Origin: G963662265 sp963668545
GTDB lineage: Bacteria > Spirochaetota > Spirochaetia > CADAEX01
DNA: 64,000 nt
Direction: 5' to 3'
Assembly (NCBI GenBank): GCA_963668545.1
Contig: OY764868.1
Location: 868,001-932,000, forward strand
Shown here: piece by piece, positions 8,470 through 16,275 of the stretch
Position numbering within the stretch: position 1 is the stretch's first letter
Layout: every line of letters starts with the position of its first letter
Made by a program: the position numbers and the translations under genes
The notes under the pieces: model-generated
Databases searched by the model: none
What the model saw: the letters and a program-made list of their open reading frames with translations, nothing else
Told to the model about the DNA's origin: nothing

Positions 8470-8961
8470 TTATTTATTGTCATCTGTATTCTGTGCTTCA
8501 AAGTCAAGCAGCAGTCTTTTCATCTCAAGGCCGTGGGCAAATCCTGTAAGCCTTCCGTCTGATCCAACTATTCTGTGGCAGGGGATAATGATCGGAACCG
8601 GGTTTTTTGAAACAGCCATTCCCGCAGCCCTTGCACTTCTTCTGTTCCCTGTTCTCTCCGCAATTTCCGAGTAACTGGCTGTTTCCCCGAATTTAACAGC
8701 TGAAACCTCTTTCCATACTTTTTTCTGATATTCCGACCCTTCAGGATTCAGTCTGATATTGAAGGCCTTTCTGTTCCCTTCAAAGTATTCTTTTAACTGA
8801 AGAGCAGTGTCTCTGAAAAAAATATCATTCCGGATCCAGCTGCTGCAGATATCAAAGATCCTTTTCCCTTTTCCTGTATTCAGGTGCAGGTTTTTTAATC
8901 CGCTTTCATCTCCTGCGAGTATTATTTCACAGTATTCTGTATCAAATCTTGTATAGTACAT
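8470..8961 (-). CDS. ogt: Methylated-DNA-protein-cysteine methyltransferase
   Basis: A 163-residue suicide DNA repair enzyme that removes alkyl groups from O6-alkylguanine onto its own cysteine. The active site reads IIIPCHRIVG with the acceptor Cys128, preceded by the recognition-helix segment SARAAGMAVSKNP. Length and the N-terminal Ada-like domain fit the Ogt/MGMT family. The start ATG gives a family-typical N-terminus. It faces satP convergently. Confidence 0.92.
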   Translation of the reverse strand: MYYTRFDTEYCEIILAGDESGLKNLHLNTGKGKRIFDICSSWIRNDIFFRDTALQLKEYFEGNRKAFNIRLNPEGSEYQKKVWKEVSAVKFGETASYSEIAERTGNRRSARAAGMAVSKNPVPIIIPCHRIVGSDGRLTGFAHGLEMKRLLLDFEAQNTDDNK

Positions 8962-9052
8962 CTGGGTTCTCTCCCGGAAAACAGCATCTCTTACCTTGAT
9001 AAAAAGAGGGAAAATCGAATAATCTTCTGGGTGCTGAAAAGGTTAATCAAAG

Positions 9053-9478
9053 CTACATTTTTGATGTATTGTAACTGACTGTTGTGCCGTCTGCATTTAT
9101 GAGAACTTCATTATCCTTCTGAACATCAAATGTATCTATTTTCCACTCAAGGTTTTTTACAGGACCGCCTGTCAGTTTCAGAACAGCCTTCATGTTGTTC
9201 TTGTTTTTGAGAAATATTTTGCCTGATATTGTTTTGTACAATCCGTAGTTATCGACTTTCATGGCAGTTAAATCAGCATTATCAAAAGTTACAAGCTCTT
9301 CAGTTATGGTCACTCCCGGAGGAGTCTGCCCGAATGCGGCTGTGAGTGCAGATACAAAGTAAGCCTGGAATGAAACTCCGAAAGCCTGAACTGCCTCTTC
9401 TTCTGACGGTTTTGCAAACAGTACAGCAGGTGAAACAAGCAGTACCAGCAGTATCAACAGGATAATTTTCTTTTTCAT
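9053..9478 (-). CDS. Small exported protein of unknown function
   Basis: A 141-residue protein with a clear Sec signal peptide: three lysines, a leucine-rich core and a cleavage-type sequence SPAVLFAK at about residues 16-23. There is no lipobox cysteine, so the mature protein should be free in the periplasm. The remainder has alternating hydrophobic residues consistent with beta strands (ISGKIFLKNKNNMKAVLKL). I do not recognise the family. It lies upstream of ogt on the same strand, 91 bases away, and 94 bases from the response regulator gene. Confidence 0.6.
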   Translation of the reverse strand: MKKKIILLILLVLLVSPAVLFAKPSEEEAVQAFGVSFQAYFVSALTAAFGQTPPGVTITEELVTFDNADLTAMKVDNYGLYKTISGKIFLKNKNNMKAVLKLTGGPVKNLEWKIDTFDVQKDNEVLINADGTTVSYNTSKM

Positions 9479-9572
9479 AGCTACCTCTTTTTAAAAATAC
9501 TGGTATAAGTATACTATACAGATGGGAATCAAAAAAACATTTTATCTGTTTATGAAAGGGAAAATGCAGAAA

Positions 9573-10271
9573 TTATCCCAGGAATCTGTATCCTGTACCG
9601 TGAACAGTAACTATATGCTCAGGCTTTGCAGGATTTTTTTCCACTTTCTGCCTGAGTTTTGCAATATGCTGGTCAAGAGTTCTTGTTGTTCCCGTATATT
9701 CAATTCCCCAGAATCTGTCAAGAAGATGATCTCTTGAAAGAACCTCATTTTCATGTTCAAAAAAATATGAAAGAAGACTGACCTCTTTTTCGGAAAGGTC
9801 AAAAATTTCAGAATCCCTTTCAAGTTTGAATTTTACTGTGTTTACCGTGCAGCTCCCGAAACTGAAAAACTCTTTTTTCCCGGAGGGGGATGAAGCTTCA
9901 CTTCTGTTTCTGCTTCTTCTCATTACTGTCTTTATTCTGGCAAGCAGTTCCCTGACGCCGAACGGCTTTACAATATAGTCATCTGCGCCAAGTTCAAGCC
10001 CCACTACCTTGTCTATCTCCTCCTCTTTTGCTGTAAGGAATATTATCGGAAGCAGGTCATCATTTTTCCTGATTTCCCTGCAGACATCATACCCGCTCAT
10101 TTCAGGCATCATGATATCAAGTATTGCCAAATCTATGTTTTCAGACCTGTAAATTTCAACAGCCTTCAAGCCGTTTTCTGCAGGAACTGCCTTATACCCC
10201 TCTGCCTCAAGAAGATCAATCAGTCCCTCCCTGATAGGTTTCTCATCTTCAGCTATCAATACTTTAAACAT
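9573..10271 (-). CDS. OmpR/PhoB-family response regulator
   Basis: Taken from the ATG at 10271, this is a 232-residue two-domain regulator. The receiver domain has the acidic pocket (AEDE, residues 7-10), the phospho-acceptor Asp52 (LAILDIMMPEMSG) and the conserved Lys in DDYIVKPFG. The C-terminal winged helix carries the usual LSEKEVSLLSYF and TRTLDQHIAKLRQKV recognition region, ending with VHGTGYRF. A longer in-frame start at 10373 exists, but 10271 matches the family and overlaps the kinase stop codon by eight bases (coupled translation). It is the output of the VWA-kinase-regulator operon, and tandem 10-11-bp repeats before that operon suit PhoB/PhoP-type binding. Confidence 0.92.
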   Translation of the reverse strand: MFKVLIAEDEKPIREGLIDLLEAEGYKAVPAENGLKAVEIYRSENIDLAILDIMMPEMSGYDVCREIRKNDDLLPIIFLTAKEEEIDKVVGLELGADDYIVKPFGVRELLARIKTVMRRSRNRSEASSPSGKKEFFSFGSCTVNTVKFKLERDSEIFDLSEKEVSLLSYFFEHENEVLSRDHLLDRFWGIEYTGTTRTLDQHIAKLRQKVEKNPAKPEHIVTVHGTGYRFLG

Positions 10272-12309
10272 TATTATCATCCCCTGCTGTGATTGTTTCA
10301 GATCCATAATTCCTGCCCTTTGCAGGTGCGGGGAAAACAAGGGTGAAAACACTTCCCTTTTTATAATCACCATATTCAGAAGGTCTGAAAACCAGTTCTC
10401 CGCTGTGCTGCTTCATTATTTTTTTTGCTATTGCAAGTCCCAGTCCTGTCCCTTTTGAATCCGAGGTAATGCTTGTGTCAATCCTGAAAAAATCCCTGAA
10501 AATCTTTTTTCTGAATTTTTTCGGGATACCTTTTCCCCTGTCTTCAACACTGACATAGATACTTCCATTGTCCAGTCCGGTTGAAATTTTAATGTATTTT
10601 TCGTTTACTGAATATTTTTTAACATTGGAAAAGAGGTTTATAAGCACCTGGATTACGCCCTCCCTGTCACAGTTTACATAAAGAGGTGATTCGGACAGCA
10701 CAGTTTCAAATGTAAAACCGCTTTTTTCAAAGTCCTCCCTGAAAGAAGGTACTATGTTTCTGATTATTTCATTGATATCTTCAGTTTCAGGATTAAACAT
10801 CTTTGTACCTTTTTCAAGCTTTGCAAAATCAAGGACATTGTTTATCAGGCGGGTAAGCCTCTGGCTCTCGGATGCTATATATCCTGAATATTTCCTGATT
10901 TTTTCGGGATCTTTCTGAAATCCCTCTGCCATCATTTCGGAATACATCCTGATTGATGTAAGGGGGGTTTTAAGCTCATGCGATACATTTGTGACAAATC
11001 CGACCCGTTTCTGGACATTCCTGAGTCTTGATGATGAAAAACTGTAAACAGCTGTGATCCCTGTAAATATCAGAAGGGACAGAAAAAAAACAATTACTGA
11101 CATCAGGTATTTTGAATTTTCAATCTGCTCCTGGACCTCAGCGGGATTTTTGAGTAGTATAGCTGTCTCCCAGTAGGGGAGGAGCCGGCTTATTTCCTTT
11201 GCAACAAAAGGCTTTCTCCATTTTCCGCTGTCAATGCCGCTGAAATTTATCAGAGGAGAGCCGCTTCTGTCTGTTATGTTTATATAACGGAAGGAATTCT
11301 CAACGCTTCCTGCTGCTTCTGTAAGTCGTCTTCGGAATTCCTCCATATTTATTTCACAGCCTGTTATCTGTTTTCCCCTTTTTTCCCAGAAAAGAAGTAT
11401 GAATGTACTGTCAAATGTTCTTGGAATAATCCCATAGTCAGAATCTGATGTTATTTCATCAAAGTATTTTGAAGATTCAATATATACAGACCTTATTACT
11501 GTCTGCGGAGTTTCTTTACGTTCAGTAAGGCTTATCTGAGGGATAATGTTCCTGGTAAGGTACTGCTGCCCCTCTTCCTCAGCCTTTGAATATATCCGCT
11601 CCTGGACAGCTTCATCTGATTCAAAGATTGTAACAGCTTTTTTTGATTTTGCTGCAGGAGAGGCTGTCAATGATGATCCGTAATCATCCCCCTCCTTAAA
11701 AGACTCTGAATCAGGAAATGCAGCTTCTTCAGGTATTTCTGCAGATTTTCTCAACTGTGACTGATCCTGTAATATATTATTTCCAATATCTCCTGACAAT
11801 TCAGCTGTTTCAGGTTCCTCAGTTTCAAGGATATCTGTTTTATACTCCTCTGCAATATTTTTGTAGACAGGTATGGACTCGCTGTTGGAAAAGAGATTGA
11901 GATATCTCCAGTGAAAAAGGTCTGCTTCCTTTTTTTCATTCTCATTGCTGCTTCTTATGTCCGGATAGACAACAGATCTCTCTTCGGAAAGAAGGTATGT
12001 GGTCCCTGCAAGGGGAACTGTTTTTTTCCATTCTGCCAGTTTTTTTTCATAATCACTGCTTTCGATATCCGGAACAGATTCATGAAGTTCCTGTATCATG
12101 CTCTCTATTGTAAGGTTTAGTATAGTATTTGTCCTGTCAAGTTCAAGAAGAAGCGTATCTTCGAGCTGTCTTCTCTGTACCATCTCCTCCTGACTGACAG
12201 CCCTTATAGCATAGAAGGATAGAATGACGGCAGGGACAAATGCAATAAGAAGAAATAATATGACTAATAGCTGCTGTCTGATCCTGACCATCATTCTAAT
12301 TGTATCCAT
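10264..12309 (-). CDS. Membrane sensor histidine kinase with large extracytoplasmic domain
   Basis: A 681-residue kinase. A first transmembrane helix (about residues 12-34) and a second (about 400-425) bracket roughly 365 extracytoplasmic residues that match no domain I know. That domain contains an acidic, Glu/Ser-rich stretch. The catalytic part is canonical: HisKA motif NVSHELKTPLTSIR with phospho-acceptor His444, N box, G1 EDRGKGIP (about 589-596) and G2 GTGLGLAIAKK. It lies nine bases after the VWA gene and overlaps its regulator gene. The architecture recalls PhoR/CreC kinases. The co-operonic secreted VWA protein is a possible sensory partner; that is inference. Confidence 0.9.
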   Translation of the reverse strand: MDTIRMMVRIRQQLLVILFLLIAFVPAVILSFYAIRAVSQEEMVQRRQLEDTLLLELDRTNTILNLTIESMIQELHESVPDIESSDYEKKLAEWKKTVPLAGTTYLLSEERSVVYPDIRSSNENEKKEADLFHWRYLNLFSNSESIPVYKNIAEEYKTDILETEEPETAELSGDIGNNILQDQSQLRKSAEIPEEAAFPDSESFKEGDDYGSSLTASPAAKSKKAVTIFESDEAVQERIYSKAEEEGQQYLTRNIIPQISLTERKETPQTVIRSVYIESSKYFDEITSDSDYGIIPRTFDSTFILLFWEKRGKQITGCEINMEEFRRRLTEAAGSVENSFRYINITDRSGSPLINFSGIDSGKWRKPFVAKEISRLLPYWETAILLKNPAEVQEQIENSKYLMSVIVFFLSLLIFTGITAVYSFSSSRLRNVQKRVGFVTNVSHELKTPLTSIRMYSEMMAEGFQKDPEKIRKYSGYIASESQRLTRLINNVLDFAKLEKGTKMFNPETEDINEIIRNIVPSFREDFEKSGFTFETVLSESPLYVNCDREGVIQVLINLFSNVKKYSVNEKYIKISTGLDNGSIYVSVEDRGKGIPKKFRKKIFRDFFRIDTSITSDSKGTGLGLAIAKKIMKQHSGELVFRPSEYGDYKKGSVFTLVFPAPAKGRNYGSETITAGDDNNV

Positions 12310-12318
12310 TATTTCTGA

Positions 12319-13443
12319 TTATTCAAGGATAAAACCTTTCTCCTTCACAGCATCCCTCAATGTATCAATTATGGCAGTATCAAGTGTGTTTTCCCCTGCT
12401 TCCTTTTCTCTCTCATTTCTTACATATTCATCCCGTTCCCTGCTCAGCTTTGTAATCTCATCCTGAATTGCTTTCCTTTCATTTCCAAGTGTTTCAATGT
12501 ATTCCCTCTTTCCCCTGTCATCAAGACCTGCAATTTCCGGGGGAAGGTCTTCTGAATCCATTTCTTCAAGGTTTATTTCCCCTTCAGCATATGCATCCAC
12601 TATATCCCATGATGAGTTTGAATAGCTTGAAGAGGATTTTACTTTTGCCCTTTCAAGAAAGCTTCCCATGCTCAGCTCTGATGCATTGCTGTCCTGTACT
12701 GCCTGCATTTCCTTTTTCTCTCTTCCCGCTTTTCCGTAACCGAGGTATGTACTGTTCAGCATCATGTTGAGTTCCTGTATCCTGTCATCCTGCGGTGCCT
12801 GGATATATCTTTCTGAATAATCGCTGTTGATATTCATGTAATTACCGTGTCCCAGACTTGCTCCATGCTCCCAGTATGTGGAAATCCCCTCCCTGTAATC
12901 GCCGCAGAAAATAGTGTTTACTGTAATGTCCCTGTCTACAGCTCGTCTGCATGATAAACTGTAATCCAGAGATCCCTGATTGAAAGGTTCATTTCCCGCA
13001 ATAAATATCATTTTAAGTGTTGACGGGTTTCTGTCCCAGTCAAGTTTCCCTGCTGCTTTGCTTATTACTTCTCCGCAGTATTCACTTCCGCCGTTTGTTG
13101 TAAGCTGAAAGAGATTGTGGGATATGTAATCAAGGTCTGTTGTGAACGGGACAACCTGTCTTATATATCCATGCATTACTGAAAGTGAGTCATTTCCGTA
13201 TTCATAAAGCGCTACTTCGAGAACAGGATTCTTTCCATCCCTTTTTGCTTTACCTGTTTCAGATACAATCTTCCAGAGCTGCCCTTTTGCCTGGTTGATA
13301 AGTCCGTCCATGCTGTTTGAAGTATCAAGAAGCAGCGCTATCTGAATAACCGGTCTTTCATTCCAGCTCTGTGCTGAAAGATCCATAGTCTGTACAGCAA
13401 AAACAAATACTGCTGTAATTATAATTGAAGCTGTTTTTTTCAT
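12319..13443 (-). CDS. Exported von Willebrand factor A (VWA) domain protein
   Basis: A 374-residue protein with an N-terminal signal peptide (residues 1-24, cleavage near LSAQ). A VWA domain follows whose metal-ion (MIDAS) motif DTSNS is intact at residues 40-44, with further conserved segments LFQLTTNGGSEYCG and MIFIAGNEPF. The C-terminal 80 residues are charged and probably coiled-coil (DEITKLSRERDEYVRNEREK). A GAGGTG ribosome-binding site precedes the ATG. It heads an operon with a histidine kinase and response regulator, which suggests it binds a ligand or partner and influences signalling. Direct repeats 58-95 bases upstream of its start could bind that regulator. The function is otherwise unknown. 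Confidence 0.82.
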   Translation of the reverse strand: MKKTASIIITAVFVFAVQTMDLSAQSWNERPVIQIALLLDTSNSMDGLINQAKGQLWKIVSETGKAKRDGKNPVLEVALYEYGNDSLSVMHGYIRQVVPFTTDLDYISHNLFQLTTNGGSEYCGEVISKAAGKLDWDRNPSTLKMIFIAGNEPFNQGSLDYSLSCRRAVDRDITVNTIFCGDYREGISTYWEHGASLGHGNYMNINSDYSERYIQAPQDDRIQELNMMLNSTYLGYGKAGREKKEMQAVQDSNASELSMGSFLERAKVKSSSSYSNSSWDIVDAYAEGEINLEEMDSEDLPPEIAGLDDRGKREYIETLGNERKAIQDEITKLSRERDEYVRNEREKEAGENTLDTAIIDTLRDAVKEKGFILE

Positions 13444-13500
13444 TTTATTTCACCTCGTGATTTAAGATGATTCAAGTGTATCTCTGCTTATGAAACAAGT

Positions 13501-13538
13501 TGTCATGGGGATGTAAAATGTTGTAAAAAAGTTGTAAA
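13501..13538 (-). promoter_or_regulatory. Tandem TTTACA repeats upstream of the VWA-kinase-regulator operon
   Basis: On the minus strand the hexamer TTTACA occurs at 13533-13538, 13522-13527 and 13512-13517, with a weaker fourth copy (ATGACA, 13501-13506). Spacing is 11, 10 and 11 bases. Such direct repeats at one helical turn are how PhoB/PhoP-type regulators bind; the Bacillus PhoP consensus TT(A/T)ACA is nearly identical. The block lies 58-95 bases upstream of the VWA start codon, suiting autoregulation. Confidence 0.5.
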
Positions 13539-13573
13539 AAAGAAAAAGAAATCCTGGAATTTGAACCGGGATT
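13534..13573 (-). terminator. Intrinsic terminator of the diguanylate cyclase gene
   Basis: On the minus strand AATCCCGG (13573-13566) pairs with CCAGGATT (13557-13550), with one A-C mismatch and an 8-base loop. It is followed by a T-rich tail (TTTCTTTTTCTTTTTT). It lies 10 bases after the stop of the GGDEF gene, and its tail runs into the repeat block above. Confidence 0.65.
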
Positions 13574-13582
13574 ATACAGGTC

Positions 13583-14623
13583 CTATAAATATTTAGTCTT
13601 GTCTTTGTACATTTTCTTGTCAGCAAGGCTGATAAAATCATCGAGAGACAACTCCTGTGAGTACTGGGCAATACCGTAACTGAAGGAGATGGGATTTTTT
13701 GTTTTTTTGGAATCAGCTGCAGTCCGGATTTTTTCCATAACCATATGACAGTCTGATTCAGGGCAGTCAGGAAAAATGATAATAAATTCATCCCCTCCGT
13801 AACGGAAGAGGGTATCCGAATCCCTGATGTTGTCCCTGATAACTTCAGATATGGAACGTATCATCTCATCCCCTGCTGCATGTCCCTGCTTATCATTAAC
13901 CTGTTTTAATCTGTTTATGTCGATAAAAGATATGGTAAGCGGAAGATCTTTACGGACAGCCAGAGCTATGTCTTTCTTAAGCAGTTCCAGACCTCCCCTG
14001 CGGTTGAAGCTGCGGGTAAGAATATCATTGTTTGCATAAAACTCAACTTCCCTGAGAAGTTCGTAGTTTTCCTTGTAAAGCCTGTACCTTATAAGGGAAA
14101 CATATGGAAATCCAAGATAGCTCAGAATCACCAGGATCCCGTTATTTGAGAGGTAGATGTGAAACGGAAACCGGCCGGTAAATAATACGAAAAAAAGATA
14201 GGAAACAATAGTCAAGCATGAAATAATAATCCATTTAACAGGTGTTATCTTGAAAACAGCGGAAACAACGAATCCGTAAATAATAATGAGGCTTGTATCC
14301 CGGACAATTTCAGCAGCTCCGTGATTAGTGGCTATCATTACAGCACCTGCAAATGTTGTTGAAACAGAAAAGACAACTACCACCAGTGAACTTGGTATCA
14401 GCTTCAGCCTGAAAAGAAGATAGCACATGTATCCGAGAATAACTGCCCCTGATCGTATCAAAGTTATAAAGAGGGGATAATCGGAATACAGTATATCTGT
14501 AAAGAGAAGAATGGCAGCTATTGTGATGGTTATCAATGCTAGTGATCCGTTCTGTTTGTCACAGATGCCGTTGTAGTAATTATTCCAGTTCTGATGCGGA
14601 ACTTTTCTGTTTGCTGTCTTCAT
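13583..14623 (-). CDS. Membrane diguanylate cyclase (GGDEF)
   Basis: A 346-residue protein with five or six transmembrane helices in residues 28-180 and a C-terminal GGDEF domain. The active-site motif RYGGDEF is at 274-280 and the product-inhibition site RDSD at 267-270, so an active, feedback-inhibited c-di-GMP synthase is expected. The membrane part has no recognised named domain. It is monocistronic, with a terminator after it. A TATACT at 14631-14636 lies only seven bases before the ATG and no Shine-Dalgarno is visible, so the transcript may be leaderless. An HD-GYP phosphodiesterase at 26626 gives the opposing activity. Confidence 0.92.
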   Translation of the reverse strand: MKTANRKVPHQNWNNYYNGICDKQNGSLALITITIAAILLFTDILYSDYPLFITLIRSGAVILGYMCYLLFRLKLIPSSLVVVVFSVSTTFAGAVMIATNHGAAEIVRDTSLIIIYGFVVSAVFKITPVKWIIISCLTIVSYLFFVLFTGRFPFHIYLSNNGILVILSYLGFPYVSLIRYRLYKENYELLREVEFYANNDILTRSFNRRGGLELLKKDIALAVRKDLPLTISFIDINRLKQVNDKQGHAAGDEMIRSISEVIRDNIRDSDTLFRYGGDEFIIIFPDCPESDCHMVMEKIRTAADSKKTKNPISFSYGIAQYSQELSLDDFISLADKKMYKDKTKYL

Positions 14624-14811
14624 GTCAATAAGTATACAGTAAAACCAGGATGTGATAAATATGATTGGTTTTTAAGTTCGGCCAAATTTCAGCAGGCTCT
14701 CCCGTTTCCCGGATCAGAAAAAGATCAGATATAAAATTTGCTATTTCAGCTGCTTTATCCTAAAATTAATGATTAGTTTTAAACGTAATTTCAAAAAACA
14801 GGAGTAAAAAA

Positions 14812-15039
14812 ATGGCTGATTGTGAATGCCTTGAAGGCTGTCCTTTCTTTAATGACAGAATGGAGAGTATGCCGTCATTGTCAAATATCTACAAAAAAAA
14901 ATACTGTAAAACAGATTCCTCCAGATGTGCCAGATATATGGTTTTTAAAGCTCTGGGGAAACCTGCAGTTCCTGTTGATCTGTTTCCGAACCAGATAGAT
15001 ATTGCTCAGACACTGATTCAGGAAAAAGTGAAGCTGTAA
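14812..15039 (+). CDS. Small cysteine-rich protein, unknown function
   Basis: A 75-residue soluble protein with five cysteines: Cys4, Cys6 and Cys10 in the first ten residues (CECLEGCPFF), then YCKTDSSRCARYM with Cys32 and Cys39. It ends with a charged helix. The cysteine arrangement suggests metal or iron-sulfur binding, but I do not recognise a named family. It has a good ribosome-binding site (CAGGAG) before the ATG, and the sequence looks constrained rather than random. It stands alone, divergent from the diguanylate cyclase. Confidence 0.65.
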   Translation: MADCECLEGCPFFNDRMESMPSLSNIYKKKYCKTDSSRCARYMVFKALGKPAVPVDLFPNQIDIAQTLIQEKVKL

Positions 15040-15100
15040 AGATCTTCCGGATTATTATTCCCTGACTACTCAAGATTCAACTCTTTAATATTCAAAGGTA

Positions 15101-15138
15101 TAAAAAAAGCTGTAAAACTTGTTAGTCTTTACAGCTTT
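15101..15138 (-). terminator. Intrinsic terminator of tRNA-Gly
   Basis: A perfect 11-bp inverted repeat (15128-15138 and 15106-15116) with an 11-base loop is followed on the minus strand by a T-rich tail. It starts five bases after the tRNA 3' end. Confidence 0.85.
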
Positions 15139-15142
15139 CAAG

Positions 15143-15214
<72 letters not shown>

Positions 15215-15256
15215 TTGTTTATGCAGGCTGTTTAATGCCTGTTAAATGATGATATA

Positions 15257-15285
15257 TATATAAAAAAAAACAGAATAAATGTCAA
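15257..15285 (-). promoter_or_regulatory. Sigma-70 promoter of tRNA-Gly
   Basis: On the minus strand TTGACA (15285-15280) is separated by 17 bases from TATATA (15262-15257). This is a near-consensus housekeeping promoter, placing the start about 36 bases before the tRNA. Confidence 0.75.
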
Positions 15286-15363
15286 GTAATTAACTTGAAA
15301 TAAAATATGCAATAATGTAGATTTCATGCATCAAAATACCTCTATGAGGGACGGGAGTATAGT

Positions 15364-15594
15364 ATGGGAATTAGAGGTGAGGTTTTTTCATCCAGGGTGC
15401 AGACAGAACAGAGAACCTATTTTTTTAATGTAAAAGAGAACAGGAGAGGCGATCTTTTCATGAATATTGTTGAAAGCAAGAAACACGGGGAAGCCGGTTT
15501 TGAAAGACATTCTGTTCTTGTTTTTGAAGAGGATATTGAAAACTTTATGGAGCAGCTTCAAAAAGCTGTAAATTACATGAAGAAGAAACCCTGA
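15364..15594 (+). CDS. PUR-domain nucleic-acid-binding protein (DUF3276, BpuR-like)
   Basis: A 76-residue protein matching the single-PUR-repeat family (DUF3276): RTYFFNVKENRRGDLFMNI, then ESKKHGEAGFERHSVLVFEE. In Borrelia burgdorferi the homologue BpuR binds DNA and RNA and regulates gene expression. A ribosome-binding site (GGGAG) lies before the ATG. Its last 50 bases overlap the convergent rnhB gene. The neighbourhood bpuR-rnhB-smc is the order I recall in Borrelia, supporting both the call and the lineage. Confidence 0.88.
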   Translation: MGIRGEVFSSRVQTEQRTYFFNVKENRRGDLFMNIVESKKHGEAGFERHSVLVFEEDIENFMEQLQKAVNYMKKKP

Positions 15595-16150
15595 AGCTTT
15601 TTCTGTGAATAGGGGATAATCCGAGATTTTCCACAAGACTTCTGTGAAGTTTTGTGGGATAACCTTTATGCTTTTCAAAACTGTATTCAGTTTCAATCCA
15701 TGAATATCTTGTCATCCATAAATCCCTGACAGTTTTTGCCAGAATAGAGGCAGCCATAATCTGGTGTATCTTTGAATCCCCCTTTACGACAGCTTCCCTT
15801 CTGCAGTCAATATCAGGTGTAAAAAGTCCGTCAATATAGGTTATCTCCGGGGTAATGCCCAGTTCCTCATAAGCCCTTTTCATTGCCAGAAGGGTTGCAT
15901 TGTGAATATTCAACCGGTCTATCTCTCCCGGCCATCCCCATCCGATACCGTATGCAGAAGATTTGTCAATTATTATTCTGCAGGCGGAGATCCTTTTCTT
16001 TTCTGAAAGCTTTTTCGAGTCGTTTAGTATTTCAACAGGGAAATCCTCCGGCAGAACAACAGCTGCTGCTGTTACAGGACCTGCAAGGGGGCCTCTTCCT
16101 GCCTCGTCAATTCCGCATATACAGCTCATATCTACAATATATATCTCCAT
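15545..16150 (-). CDS. rnhB: Ribonuclease HII
   Basis: A 201-residue enzyme that cleaves the RNA strand of RNA/DNA hybrids and misincorporated ribonucleotides. The family start ICGIDEAGRGPLAGPV holds the first catalytic Asp-Glu pair; the later aspartates lie in TYIDGLF and VVKGDSKI, and the C-terminal HKGYPTKLH segment is typical. Met8 (16129) is an alternative start; neither has a clear ribosome-binding site. It is convergent with and overlaps bpuR, and divergent from smc. Confidence 0.94.
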   Translation of the reverse strand: MEIYIVDMSCICGIDEAGRGPLAGPVTAAAVVLPEDFPVEILNDSKKLSEKKRISACRIIIDKSSAYGIGWGWPGEIDRLNIHNATLLAMKRAYEELGITPEITYIDGLFTPDIDCRREAVVKGDSKIHQIMAASILAKTVRDLWMTRYSWIETEYSFEKHKGYPTKLHRSLVENLGLSPIHRKSFRVSSSCNLQLFEAAP

Positions 16151-16174
16151 GGACTGTCAGGTCAATTAAAGAGC

Positions 16175-16215
16175 TTGACCATAATCATTTCATGGTGTTA
16201 GATGTAATTTAACAC
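16175..16215 (+). promoter_or_regulatory. Candidate smc promoter with dyad operator
   Basis: TTGACC (16175-16180) stands 17 bases before TTAGAT (16198-16203). An inverted repeat GTGTTA/TAACAC (16195-16200 and 16210-16215) covers the -10 position and could be a repressor site. The -10 match is weak. Confidence 0.35.
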
Positions 16216-16275
16216 ATAAGGAAGATCAATATATTCTACAGATATTTCCAAATCTTATATTATCAGGTGAAGTGA

